From positions 1-64,000 of the forward strand of contig MNCI01037715.1 of assembly GCA_015680685.1 (NCBI GenBank): a DNA stretch of 64,000 nucleotides. The letters run 5' to 3'. The notes beneath the pieces were generated by a model, which ran no database searches, had not been told where the DNA came from, and worked only from the letters and a program-made list of their open reading frames with translations. Shown here piece by piece: positions 34,896-46,086 of this stretch (the first letter of the stretch is position 1; every line of letters starts with the position of its first letter). A program made the translations under genes and the position numbers. Source of the stretch: Gnetum montanum (lineage: Eukaryota > Streptophyta > Gnetopsida > Gnetales > Gnetaceae).

Positions 34896-36956
34896 TTCCT
34901 TGACTGTTTGTGGTGAGGGTACTTATTCCTTGACTGTTTGTGGTTAGGGTACGGTACTTTAGTTTGAATATTGGATGCTTTATTATTTTCCGAGTTCTTC
35001 CTCGGGCGGAACCATCAGAGAGAATGAGTAGGAGGTCCATGGTAAGAAATAAATTGTCATATCATCATGGTTTGACTATTAAAGTAGCTTTTGGCAGACA
35101 TGAATCCCCAAAGAGATTATTCATAGCCACGGCCAATTACACGCAGCGGGCGTACATTATTGACTTCGAATTACAGAACTTTAGTTCTTCGGTTGGTTTT
35201 CATGGAAATTGTCTGGACTAAGCAACGCATCTAGCAAGCAGCGCATCTATCTAGCAGTACTACTAGTATCTTTACACTTTATCTTTACTCTTTTTTACTC
35301 TTTTTGACAGATCAGAAGGAATCTCAGAATACGAATCTTGGATTTCGGATAAAGTCCATTGGTTCTGTTTTGCATAAACCTTTGAAGTCGGGATTTTCTT
35401 TTCTGTAATGTAACATGTCCATCAAATATTTGACCCCAAAGAACAAGATAGTTGCAGAAACTTGACAATTCGGGTGAAGTCAGTGTGCCAGCATAGCAGT
35501 TGTCCCAAGTAGAAAGCAGGATCCAGATTTGGATTCATGGAAGACGTTCATGACCTAAAAAGATCATCATGCACACAGCAACAGCAAAAGCAACATGTAA
35601 ATTTTAAAGAGCTGTGCTGCTCGAATGTTCTTTTTCTCAGATTCTGAAAGGTACTGCTCTTATGTTTTTTTTCTCAGATTCTGAAAGGTAACATGTTCAA
35701 CAGGGAGCTGTTTATATAAGGTTGGATTTGAGATTAATTTCTTGTTACATTATTGCCACTTTCAACCTTGACTGCCAGAGGTACTTGTTTTTAAAAACAA
35801 AAAACCCAACTGAACAAAGGAGTATGTCCGTAGGTTGCAGCCCAGCACACCATAATTTCACTTTGGAGAAAAAAAACAAAGGCTTATGCAACCAATTATG
35901 ATTTTTACATGAGAAAAAGTTTTGCTCCAAAGTAACTTGAGGGTTTGTTTTTACTCAAAAGAAATTTAAATGTTTGTTAAAAAAATTTGCATGCAAAAAG
36001 TTATGCAATCCATTATGATTTTTAAGGAAGAAAAAGTTATTTGAAAGAAATTTGAGAGTTTGTTAAAAAAAAATTAACCTTCAAAAAGTGTTGACACTTG
36101 ACAGTTTATTTTTTCTTGCTTGCTGCAAAGTCACTGGGAAAAACTAATGTTACTGAAATTTTGAGCTTGCAACCCAAAATAATTTTCAGAAATAAAATGG
36201 TGTTAGGTACAGAAAAATAAGATCTTGGATTTGGTTTCCCAAGGTGTATGATAAAGCGTAGCGGGTGCGATGCCGGGCAAACGGCTGTCACGCACGTCAC
36301 GTATATAATGAAACACTAAATCCTGCGGAAAAGAATTGAACCTATAACTTTGTAGTGATATTTTTATTAAGTTACTGCTACATTATCCTCTTACACTTTT
36401 GTTAATCCAATATATATATTTAACTAGTTGTAACCGGGCAGCAGGGCGTGGGACCGAAAAATTTTAGAAAATGTTAAAAACAAAAACAAGAAAGAAAGAA
36501 TAAAAGATCGGCCCTCTTTAATCAACTGCGTCCAAAAGGGCCAAATATTTGACCCCAAAGAGCTAGATAGTGGCGGAAGCTTTTGAACATTCGAGTGATG
36601 TCAGTGTCCCAGCATAGCAGTTGTTGCCTCTTGAACGTATTCTCATTCTACTAAGCCCATGGCTGCCGACCAAAAGATAACCTCTTTCTTCGGGGAAAAA
36701 TGGTAAACCAATTCCGTTGTATCTTTGGGAGTATAATTCCACTAAACAAGAATATCTTATTACAAGGTTATTTATTATTATTATAGGGAGTCTCTATTAT
36801 TGCTATACCATACCATGTCTTAGGTAAAAGATAAACTAGTTAATCTCAGGCAAATTTCTTTTTCAAGCTGTTCAAGTAGCTATGCTTAAGTTCTACTTCA
36901 AATCTTATGGCTTAAGAAACCAGCACCTTTATCTAAACGTTTACAGCATTCATATG
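34896..36956. other. Low-copy island upstream of the carboxylesterase, with local duplications
   Basis: Base composition differs from the flanking retrotransposons. Tandem duplications lie at 34896-34955 (30 bp unit), 35629-35690 (TTTCTCAGATTCTGAAAGGT unit) and ~35883-36080 (115 bp unit), and a longer direct repeat at 35421-35503 and 36541-36624. The second copy of the long repeat ends 35 bp before an ATG in a good context (36660, MAADQKITSFFGEKW, then a stop). This may be the old 5' end of the carboxylesterase gene (inference). Confidence 0.5.
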
Positions 36957-37718
36957 CAGTGTCCTCTCCAGAAATGTACTGATCGACGCCAACACACGGG
37001 TCTGGGCCAGAATCTACAATTCAGAGAATCCCAACACCGACACCGAGAAAGTTCCACTGAGAATCTATTTCCATGGTGGGGATTTCGTTCTGGGCTCACC
37101 GGGATGGAACATCTACCACGCATTTCTAGAAAGACTGTCGCTGCACAGCCGCTGCGTGGTGGTTTCGGTAGCATACAGACGAGCTCCGGAGCAGCGTCTC
37201 CCTGCACAGTACCACGACGGCCTCGCAGCTCTGCGCTGGGTCATCAGTGAGGCCGGGAAGGAGCCTCTGCACAAGGCTGATCTGCAAAAGATTTTCCTTG
37301 CAGGAGACAGCACCGGTGCCAACATTGCTCACAATGTAATGATCATGGCATCTGCGGCTGCAAATCCTGTCAAAATGCTGGGACTGGTGAGCATTCAGCC
37401 CTTGTTTGGAGGATTACAGGTCTTCCAGTGGGAGAGGATAACCTATGATCCGGGGCTTCCCTGGAGTTGGGTGGATTTCTTTTGAGAATGGCTTTGCCCG
37501 AGGATGCCAACAGAGGCCACTCTGCCTGTGGTCCTCTGCCAATGCTCCGGGCAATTGCGGTGCCGCGGTGTCTGCGGCATTGGTTTGTGTTGGGGAGAGG
37601 ATGCGTTGAGGCGTGCGGCAAAGCCGTGGATTGTTTGCTGAGTGTAGTTCGTGACTTTATTCGGTTACAGTGCTGCTCCAATTCTACGGGTGTTTCTTCA
37701 TCCTCCGCAAGAAGATAA
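36955..37718 (+). pseudogene. Plant carboxylesterase (CXE/GID1-like alpha/beta hydrolase), broken
   Basis: This family hydrolyses ester bonds of small metabolites; relatives include the gibberellin receptor GID1. The frame begins at ~36955 with SVLSRNVLIDANTRVWARIY, then IYFHGGDFVLGSP (oxyanion-hole HGG at 37072), VVVSVAYRRAPEQRLPAQY, and GDSTGANIAHN with the nucleophile serine at 37309. After 37455 the frame changes at least four times: MALPEDANR (37480s), ALVCVG (37577), GEDALRR (37594, probable catalytic aspartate) and GCFFILR (37688). The catalytic histidine of the usual HGFF motif is a tyrosine codon at 37685. The first ~50 residues of the family are missing and there is no intron. GC content is clearly above the surroundings. 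It is a dead gene, probably derived from a nearby or retroposed host gene. Confidence 0.88.
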
Positions 37719-37829
37719 GTTGGCCTACTAATGTTCCGAATGACGTCGTGCGTGCGTGCATGCAGTGTGAGCGTCCCTTTTCTTCCGGAGGAACATAATA
37801 ACTGCTTTACGCTTTAAGACTTTCGGGGT

Positions 37830-38232
37830 TGTTAGTGATGGTGCATAAGTTACGCCAAATCAGTTATTCGGTCTTAAAGTTATATTATGTAATTTGTTAC
37901 GTGTGACTCACTCTTAACAAACACTTTGTATTTGAAAAAAATAAAGAAGAAAAATTCAAATATGTATTTAAAATTTTCTTTAAAGAATCCATGTTTTCAA
38001 GTTAATATTGAGTGTTGCTGAAGGTACTGTAATTAAGCTTTTGTGCTTTGGAAATCATTGTTTTGCCCTCTTTTGGCAATGATATAAGAAATAATAAAGG
38101 TTTACCCTATCTCTCATGGTTTTTTATACTTTATGGTAAAGGATTTTCCACATTATGTGTTTTACTTTTTATTGTTTTTATTCACTATTGTATTTGCTAT
38201 GTTTGTTGTTTTAACAGTACTACTTGGTATCT
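37830..38232 (+). repeat. Extra Ty1/Copia LTR copy
   Basis: Aligns along its length with 38440-38830 and 41477-41882: GGCTTAAAGTTATATTATGTAA-like, CTTAACAAA, ATTGAGTGTTG, GTAATTAAGCTTTTGTG and TTCCACATTATGTGTTTTAC stretches recur. It ends TTTTAACA, followed by ACTTGGTATCTTCC, which resembles the tRNA-iMet primer site (TGGTATCAGAGC). This makes it an LTR of the same family lying 200 bp before the 5' LTR. Confidence 0.75.
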
Positions 38233-38439
38233 TCCAAGTAAGGATTACTTATTTGAAAATTCAAAACTTTTGCAGAACCCTATATTAAGAAGTACCTTCC
38301 AAAGTAAGCTATCATTGTTACTCTACAATTTTATGCATTTTTAGAAAAGCATTATAGTACTCCTCCCATTTGAAAATAAGCTTTAATTAATGTACTTTCT
38401 CAGTCAACATAACTAAAGGTCAATGATCATAAGACGCCC
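38233..38439. other. Spacer between two Copia LTR copies
   Basis: About 200 bases, no coding sequence. It may be the start of an older element's leader left after recombination. Confidence 0.4.
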
Positions 38440-38830
38440 TAGTTAGTCTATGATCATGGATAAGTTACACCAAGTCATTTATTAATCTTAAAGTTATATT
38501 ATGTAACTTGTTATGTGTGACTTACACTATTAACAAAAGTTTTGTATTTAAAAATAGAAAAAAGAAAAATTTGAATGTGTGTTTAAAACTTTCTTTAAAG
38601 AATCTATGTTTTATGGTTGATATTGAGTGTTGGTAAAGGTATTGTAATTAAGCTTTTGTGTGTTGGAAATCTTTGTTTTACCTTAGTTTTGGAAATGATA
38701 TAAGAAATAATAGAGCTTTGTACTACCTCATATGGTTTTTTATATTTTATATTGAAGGTTTTCCACATTATGTGTTTTACTGTTTATTGTTTTTATTTAC
38801 TATTTTGTAATAACCAGTATCTATGCTATG
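38440..38830 (+). repeat. Ty1/Copia 5' LTR
   Basis: Matches the 3' copy at 41477-41882. It is followed by CCAGTATCTATGCTATG near 38815, a decayed tRNA-iMet primer binding site. Confidence 0.75.
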
Positions 38831-39580
38831 AAGAACCTAATGGAAAAGGCAATACAATATTAAAAGCTAAACGAGAACAATTAACACATATGGAAAATTA
38901 TGATGAAAGATTACATGGTTATGAAATAATTGGTTTTGCCAATTCGAGGGAAGATTGCATAACATATTGGCATACAAGATTGGAAATGAGATGTTCTTAA
39001 TCAAAATTGTTTGGCTGCAATCTAACACTATATTTCTCCATTAATTTTAGTTGATGTTACTGAAACTTACATAGGTATGACAATCTTTAGAATAATCTTA
39101 CATGAAGCCCTCTAGTATACATAAAATCTATATGCTGAAAAAGTCATTTCTACTAGTGCTAAAAGAGGGTATAATAATAAGAAAACATGTGAGTGAATTT
39201 AATTCCATTGCTGCATAGTTACAATATTTAAAAATTAGTTTAGATGAAAAGGTTTTTCTTTCTCTTATCTTCTTTCCTACCAAGATGGGATACTCTTGTT
39301 ACAACTATCACAAATATTATAGGTAATTGATTTAAACTTTCTAATATTGTTACCTCACTATTGAATGAAAAAACTAGAAAAGCTTAATTGTAATCGTTAA
39401 TTAAAATAGAACAATCATTGACAATAGAAGTAAGGGAAAGGACAGTTCAGGGATGAGTATGCAAATTTAGCAAGAAGAATATCCAAATCATAAAAAAAGA
39501 AAGGATCTTTGCTAGTTTTATGGAAAACTAGGCCATCTACAGAAAGATTGTCATTTTTATGAAAAATAAACAAAAAGAGA
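38831..39580 (+). pseudogene. Copia gag (decayed)
   Basis: Scattered gag signs: SSFLPRWDTLVTTITN near 39260-39310 fits the SLPxxWDxLV block of Copia Gag, and near 39508-39560 a zinc knuckle remnant (C, stop, FYGKLGHLQKDC) is visible. The frame is broken throughout. Confidence 0.6.
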
Positions 39581-39599
39581 AAAATCAAGAAAAAGGTAA

Positions 39600-39890
39600 T
39601 GATGATATAGAAGATAATTCCTCTAAAGCAAATACTACATTTGATAATGATATCAAAATGAGTATTACATATATTATGTCTACTAATGAAGTTCTTTGGA
39701 TTTTAGATTCCAGTGCATCATTTCATATTTACCCTAATAAAATGTCTTATTCAAATTATAAAAATATTGACAATGATTTTTTGTATCTTGATCACAATTG
39801 GTCTTATAAAATTTTCAGCATTGGAGATGTTAATCTAGTGATAGTAGGTATATATTAAATAATGTAAGACATGTTCATCAAATTGTAAAG
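39600..39890 (+). pseudogene. Copia protease (decayed)
   Basis: The 39559-39858 frame contains VLWILDSSASFHIYPNKMSY: the Copia active site ILDSGAS, with glycine changed to serine. It continues with KIFSIGDVNLVI. Order Gag-protease-integrase is that of Ty1/Copia. Confidence 0.75.
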
Positions 39891-40129
39891 AACTTAATTC
39901 CAACTAGACAACTAAATGATCTAGGTTGTGTTGTAAAGAAAGTCATTTTGAAATATCTCTAAATGATACATGACCCTTCTAAAAGGGAAAAAAGATGGAA
40001 ATTTATATACATTATGTGGTATTGCTCAAAAGGATTTATCTTTATTTTTAAAAAGCAAAGTGTGATTTACAAATTTAGCATAGTAGGTCAAGTTATTTAA
40101 GTCATATGGTATGAAAATATTGTAAAATC

Positions 40130-40800
40130 AAAATTTTATTCCAAATTTTAAGAATGTGTCATAAATTTTATGATCATTTTGTTATTGGAAAACAATGTAG
40201 AGTGAATTTTAGAATAGATCACTATTTTACAAAAAGTAAGATATTAGAGATGGTGTATTGAAATATTTTTGGTACAATGCATGTTCAATCTCATGATGAT
40301 GCTTCTTCTTTTGCTACATTCATAGATGATTATCTTAGAAACTGTTGGTTTTATCCCATGGTTTTTAAAGATCAAGTCTTTGAAATTTTTAAAAGCTTTA
40401 AAGCTAGGATTGAAAAAGAATATAAAAGATATATTAAACGTTTATTGACTAATAATGATAAAGAATATTGCTTGACTGCTTTTAATGATTTTTGTAGAGA
40501 AATGGTATTTGGATAAAAGGAACTATGCCTAAACACCACAACAAAATTTTGTTCTTGAAATGATGAATGAATGCATTATGGAAAGTATCAAAATTATGCT
40601 ATCAAAATCTAGTCTTGGAAAACCATTTTAGGAAGAAGCTACTAATATCCTAGTGTACTTAATTAATTTATCTTCAAACCTTCCTTTAAATGGTAAGATC
40701 CCTAAAGTTTTACAAAAAGGTAGGAGGATATCATATGATCATTTAAAAAATTTTGGGGTGTAAGGTTTATGCTTTAATTTCAAAGAAAAAAGAGATGTTA
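40130..40800 (+). pseudogene. Copia integrase (decayed)
   Basis: Signs: VIGKQCRVNF near 40180, the core start with FGTMHVQSHDDASSFATFIDDYLRNCWFY in the 40277-40516 frame, RLLTNNDKEYCLTAFNDFC (the second catalytic region), then LGKPF, EEATNILVYLINL near 40640. The frame is open only in the core. Confidence 0.78.
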
Positions 40801-40829
40801 GATGTAAAATTCCAAAAGTAAGTTAGCTT

Positions 40830-41330
40830 ATAGGCTCTTTCTATAAAACAAATTATTAGAAGTAATGTTGGTAACTTGATGTATGCTTGTACAAGACCTA
40901 ATGTTGCTTATGCAGTGGAAGTTGTTTCTCATTATATGAACAATCTTGGATTGAAGCATTAAGAAGTAGTAAAGTGAATTCTTGAGTATTTGAAAGGTAC
41001 ATAGAAATAATGTTTATACTTTTGAGGCTCTTCTTTGGATATTGTTGGTTTTTTGGATACTAAGTTTGTTGGCTCTCATGAAAGTAAAAAATCCACTATT
41101 AGGTATATTTTCACAATTGGTAGTGATGCTATTAGTTGGCTTTCTAAGTTATAGACTGTTGTTGCTTTATTCACCACAAAAGTTGAATATCTAGCATTGA
41201 TAAAAGTAGCTATGGGAATAATTAGGTTAAAAAGATTTCTTGAACAATTTAAAATAAAGTAAGACAAGTTTTTTATGCATGATTTCATCTATTTAACTCT
41301 TCAATATAGAGATTTGTAGATAGAAAAAAT
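40830..41330 (+). pseudogene. Copia RNase H, joined to integrase without RT
   Basis: Reads ACTRPNVAYAVEVVSHYMNN near 40890, ILEYLKGT near 40985, DTKFVGSHESKKSTIRYIFT near 41060-41110, and WLSKL, TVVALFTTKVEYLAL near 41140-41200: the Copia RNase H. Only ~30 bases separate it from the integrase C-terminus, so the RT of ~250 codons is missing. Confidence 0.78.
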
Positions 41331-41476
41331 TAATAATCAAGGAATTAAGGTAATATTTTAATAAAATTTGTTCGTGCAAATAAACTTTTAATATGCAGGA
41401 GACCACTTTGTTTAGTTGTAGTGTAATCATGGAAGTAGTGTAACTCACATAGTAAATTTATCTTTAAGTAGGAAAG

Positions 41477-41882
41477 TGTTGGATAAGTGATGCTAAATTA
41501 GTTAGAACTTAAGGCTTGCTATTAGAAATCTCAAAGTTAAATTTTGTGACTTGCTATTTGTAACTTACACTCTTAACAAAAATTTTATATTTATAAAAAA
41601 AGAAAAAACCATGTTAAAAAATCTATTTAAAGAATACATGGTTTTGTGTTCATGGTATAGAGTGGTAGTGAAGGTATTGTAATTGAGCTTTTGCACTTTT
41701 CAAGGCATTTTTTTCCCTTGTTTTGGTTGTAACATTTCAAAAGACATAATAGAGCTCTACACTACTTCCTATGATTTTTCACCCTTCATGTTTAGGGGTT
41801 TTTCTTGTAAATTCATTGGATTGTTTTTCTATTTATTATTTTCATTTGCTATTTTATTTGTTGTGTTTGTTATTTTAAAGGT
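41477..41882 (+). repeat. Ty1/Copia 3' LTR
   Basis: Starts TGTTGGATAAGTGATGC after a purine run (AAGTAGGAAAG) and matches the 38440-38830 copy over ~390 bases, ending near TATTTTAAAG. Confidence 0.75.
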
Positions 41883-42149
41883 AATAAGTGAGTTGAGGTT
41901 TTCTAAATTTTCTAACAACCAAGGATGTAATAAAGCATTTTTATTTAAAAATATACCATAACATATCAGTTTTTGCAATCAAGGAAATTATTTCATGGCA
42001 AATTGAATTATTTAAAATAGTCTTTGAATTTAAAATTAGAAAAATTTGTAGTTGAATTTTTATTTACTAACAAAATTTTGAAGGATAAAAAAGTACCCAA
42101 TAATAAAAAAAAATCATTCTTGATTCCATTTGCAGAAATAAGTGAGATG

Positions 42150-43012
42150 TGCAAAATTATGCAAAGTATAGAGGGATTAAGAAAATGAGATATATTAAGA
42201 AGCTTTGGGCGAGATTCATACAGTAGCATCTCAAACATATTTAAAAATCAAATTGGATTTACGCTAGGGAAATCTACTATAAAGGGATATTTTCTTAATA
42301 CAATAATTGATTAAAAAATTTATAAAAAATAGAGAGAAAATCTACATATGATCTTCATTGACTTGGAAAAAGCATATGACAAAGTGCCTAGAGATATTAT
42401 TTGGTGAACCTTGTGGAGGAAAAACATCTTGATAAATATATTATAGTGATTCAAGACATGTATGAAGAAGCTACCATTAAAATTAGAATAATTTATGGAA
42501 CCATATATGATTGTCTAGTTATAGCAAGTATAATTAAGGGTCTATGCTTAACCAGTGCTTAGTTTCCACTATCATAGATGAATTAACAAAGAAAATATAG
42601 GATGAAATCCCTTGGTGTATTCTTTTTGCAAATGATATTGTGCTAGTGGATATGGCTCTAAAAAATGTTGCTTTAAAATTGGAGAATTGAACATATTCTC
42701 TAAAATCAAAAGGCTTAAAAATGAGTAGAAGTAAGATAAAATATATGACATAAAAATTTAATAACATAAATAGTGTTGAATCAGAAGTGAAAATTTAAGA
42801 TTAGAAAGTACTTCATTACATAAAATTCTACTACCTAGGATCCATGCTCCAATCATATGATGAAACCAATAAAGATACAAGAAATGGAATTGTGGAAATA
42901 TGATCAAAATAAAGATAGGCTAGTGGCATTCTATGTGATAGAAGAATCCAAATAAAACTAAATGAAAAATTTTACTACTATCCTAAATGGTGTTGAATGT
43001 TGGTGTCACACC
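42150..43012 (+). pseudogene. RTE-type LINE reverse transcriptase fragment
   Basis: Non-LTR retrotransposon RT. In shifting plus-strand frames: NQIGFTLGKSTIKGYFLNTI near 42250, IDLEKAYDKVPRDIIW near 42357-42405, IQDMYEEATIKIRI near 42452-42490, EIPWCILFANDIVLVD near 42605-42655, LKSKGLKMSRSKI near 42700-42735, YLGSML near 42835 and ASGILCDRRIQIKLN near 42920-42960. These match the RTE-clade RT and its C-terminal stretch. The catalytic FADD box reads FAND, so one aspartate is lost. Upstream endonuclease is absent. The fragment begins ~270 bases after the Copia LTR. Confidence 0.82.
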
Positions 43013-43481
43013 CTAAATTTAACCATAGATGAATAAATAAAATCACTTAAGAAGCATGATAAATAAATCTCACGGGCTCAAGAAATCCTTGATAAACATA
43101 AAGCCTTATAAATCATATAAGTATATAAACACTTAGAAACTTAATAACTTAGAAATCACTTGATTTTCCATATTAGTACATTTATGCCTTCTTAGGTATC
43201 ATTACAACATAAATTAGAGGTTAACAAAAATGTCATATATATGACCCAAATTACAAATTCATCTAATGACTAAAAATATAACAAGAATATATAAAGAGAT
43301 AATTCTTTATTTAATGTTTATCCTTCTTTTAGCTCCATCTTAACCACCTCTAAAGCTTCCTTTTAAATTTATATGAAACACATGTAGAAAGGCTTAGAAC
43401 ATCTTCATAGTAGAGAAAATGTACCTAGAAGCTCTGTAGAATATGATTAGAGAATGGGGTCTAAGTTGCAAAACAAATTCA
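43012..43481. other. AT-rich stretch before element C
   Basis: It begins TGTCACACCCTAAATTT, which could be the start of another LTR, but I see no second end. No coding sequence. Confidence 0.35.
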
Positions 43482-44304
43482 TGAACTACAATATTGTATC
43501 TATGATATTGAAGACATAATATCATAGCTAAAGTAATGATGTCATAGATACAATATAGTAAGCCATGGTTATGTCTATAAATATGAGCTCACCATCATGT
43601 CAAATTGTTACTTAGGCAATACGTTGGAAAGTTCTCATAGTTTGTTTTCATGATGATAGAGTTAGTCATGAATGCCCATAGTCTAGTGACTTACAGTTGG
43701 TATGGAATATTTATTTGAGTGGATTGTTCCTAAATATAATTCATGCATGGCAATAAAGATTAAGATTTTTTTGCATCATTGCAGCATCTCACCTAGAATA
43801 GATTTACTTTTCTATGTTATTTACTGTTATTGTATCATTTACATTTTCAATGTTATTTAATATCCCACTACTCATTATTAAGGAAAAATAAGTACACCTA
43901 GTTTTGAGCATAAAGTGTAATTGTTTGGTAACCTATTAGTGACTTTTCATGATTCACTTAGTAGTAAAGTTACTTGGTAATCCCAATAACAATTACATTA
44001 CTTATCACTATAGGCTAGAATAGTTTATGTTTTTAATGTTATTAGTTAATAGAATTTATAATCATTTCCATTATAACTAATTTTAGCATAATTAAAGCCA
44101 AAACAACATCATTAGATCATATACCTTACTAAGAGTTCAACCATATGTTTCACACCTCACTAACTCTAAGTGGGAAGACAACAATCACAAACATACCATT
44201 AACACACTAGTATACTCACATTTTCCATCCACGGATTATGATCTAGTCACACATGAACACTTGTGACTTATATGGTTAAGTGTTGAAATACCTATCACTC
44301 ATCA
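43482..44304 (+). repeat. Element C 5' LTR (Athila-like, second subfamily)
   Basis: Ends CACTCATCA at 44304. TATA-like CTATAAATATGAG near 43572. The start (TG at ~43482) is less certain. The middle and end closely parallel the element D LTR. Confidence 0.75.
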
Positions 44305-44305
44305 T

Positions 44306-44325
44306 TGGTGTTGTTGCTAGGGATG
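44306..44325 (+). promoter_or_regulatory. Element C primer binding site (tRNA-Asp type)
   Basis: TGGTGTTGTTGCTAGGGAT follows the LTR end. It equals the Athila site TGGCGCCGTTGCCGGGGAT apart from C to T changes plus one G to A. Confidence 0.75.
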
Positions 44326-44444
44326 TGTCAATGATTGCTAGTTAGTTAACATTACATAGTTCATTATATTAAGTACACAAAGCCTATATTTTAAAATTAA
44401 AATAATTTTCAAAGTACACACACAGCTAAGCATCAACCAATTTA

Positions 44445-45170
44445 AAATGGCTTCTAAGTATAAAGTAAAATCTCCACTTGCTAGTGATTCTAATGAAGGT
44501 AATAATAAAGAAAATAATGAAGAAGATTTGTAAGTACAAATGAAAACAATAATTCCATATGCTCATACTAATACTTATTATCTTGACTTCACATTTATTT
44601 TTCACTAGGATGAATAGTTTAGATGGAGAGACTTACAATAAAACATTGTCTTATGGCCAAAACACTCAACACCATCCATGCTCCAAGCAACCCTAGTCTA
44701 GTCAAATATTGGCCATGCACCAGGACTATATCAAGTCACTAAAAACATGACAAGGTCATATTAACCAATAGAGGTTCAAGAAAGAAGGGATGCTATCATG
44801 GCAACAAGAAATGAGCAACAAAAAGAAAAAATAACACCATTTATAATTATCCCCATAGAGGAAGAAGTGCCACATGATGCTAAAATATCTCACCATACTC
44901 ATGTGTCTAATCCACATTCACCTATCATACATGCAGAAGACTCTATAAAGATAAAGTTACATTTAGCTCGTATAGAATTTTCAAAAGAGATGAAGCAGGC
45001 TCCAAACATTAGGAGGTTTCAAGGCCTAAGACCTTTGAATGATCTAGAAAGGTAAATCTAGAAGTCATAAAAAGAAATCCATTTCTCATCATTCTTCAAC
45101 TTTCCCATCCTCTCCATCACATTCATCATTAGACTTTGACAAGTGTAAACAAAGAATAAGAGGCCATGAC
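44445..45170 (+). pseudogene. Element C gag N-terminal part
   Basis: Starts MASKYKVKSPLASDSN at 44445, ~120 bp after the primer site. FRWRDLQ, HSTPSMLQATL and the 44798-45055 frame (ITPFIIIPIEEEVPHD) follow. Element D has the same opening (MASTLKENSSPT) and the same HSTPSM block, which sets C and D apart from M, A and E. The gene is cut by the LTR of element F at 45174. Confidence 0.7.
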
Positions 45171-45173
45171 AAG

Positions 45174-46071
45174 TGATAAGCAGTAGGATATCTCAACACT
45201 CCACCATACAAGTCACGAGTTCACATGCATGACTAGACTATAATCTATGAATGGACAATGTGAGTATGCTATAAGTTGATAATTCATTTGCAATCATTGT
45301 CTTCCCACTTTGATTTAGTGAAGTGAAAGTGTATGGTTTGACTCTAAGTGAGTAATATGATATCTTGATGTTGTAAGCTCCATTTACTCCTAAGTGTAAA
45401 CATAATGAAATATGAAATTAAAATCTAAATCTAAATGATAATAGAAATGTAAATATATTCTAGCTATGGTAATCAGCAAGCATTCCTGGATTGCTATACA
45501 AATCTTGGACTCATGTAACCATTGTTGGGTTACCAAATGTTATACTAGTGGGTGAATCAAGCAATAACAGTATTGGAATTACCAAATGATTATGCTTATA
45601 TGCTTCAAACTAGTCATACTCATTTTGCTCTACTTCTAAACATGAAAATGTAAAGTAAGCATGTTAAAGAAATTACAATTAAGTTAAGTGAAGAAAATAG
45701 CTAAGTAAACCAAAGAAACTAAGTGGATGTGGCAATGATTATAAGCAATCTTGATCTGTATTGCCATGCACGAATTGTGTCTAAGTACAACCCACTCGAA
45801 TAAAGATTTTGTTCAATTTCTCAACACAATATTATGGGCATTTACTCTAGAGCTACGTGTAACCTATGAAAAAAATTACAAGATTTTTCCTAAGCATTAA
45901 AATAAAATTTGTTCCACTAATCCAACCAAGTGTTGGTATTTATAAGGTTGCACAACTTCCAATACATCATATCAACGATGATGCAGGTAGAGCTACGATA
46001 TTATAGATATGATATCATAGATGTGATATCATAGATATGATATCATGACCCATCAAGAATAGGTTTTATCA
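45174..46071 (-). repeat. Element F 3' LTR (898 bp), minus strand
   Basis: Starts TGATAAAACC at 46071 on the minus strand and ends near 45174. GATATCATAGATAT repeats at 45990-46050 lie near its start. TATA-like CTTATAAATACC near 45940. It interrupts the gag of element C. Confidence 0.8.
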
Positions 46072-46086
46072 TACCCCCCCCCCCCC
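46072..46086 (-). other. Element F polypurine tract (run of 13 G on minus strand)
   Basis: Thirteen C on the plus strand (46074-46086) directly precede the minus-strand LTR start, the expected place for the second-strand primer. Confidence 0.75.

Noticed and set aside
34940-35221. 93-codon plus-strand frame in the low-copy island
   Set aside because: No recognised domain or splice context; could be chance.
36106-36300. Minus-strand 64-codon frame
   Set aside because: No domain, AT-rich surroundings.
36950-37332. Minus-strand frames across the carboxylesterase
   Set aside because: Shadows of the GC-rich plus-strand esterase.
43012-43481. TGTCACACCC start as an LTR of another family
   Set aside because: No matching end, primer site or second copy was found.
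45990-46050. GATATCATAGATAT repeats as a CRISPR array
   Set aside because: Units are contiguous, short and palindromic without unique spacers, and lie in an LTR of a plant element.
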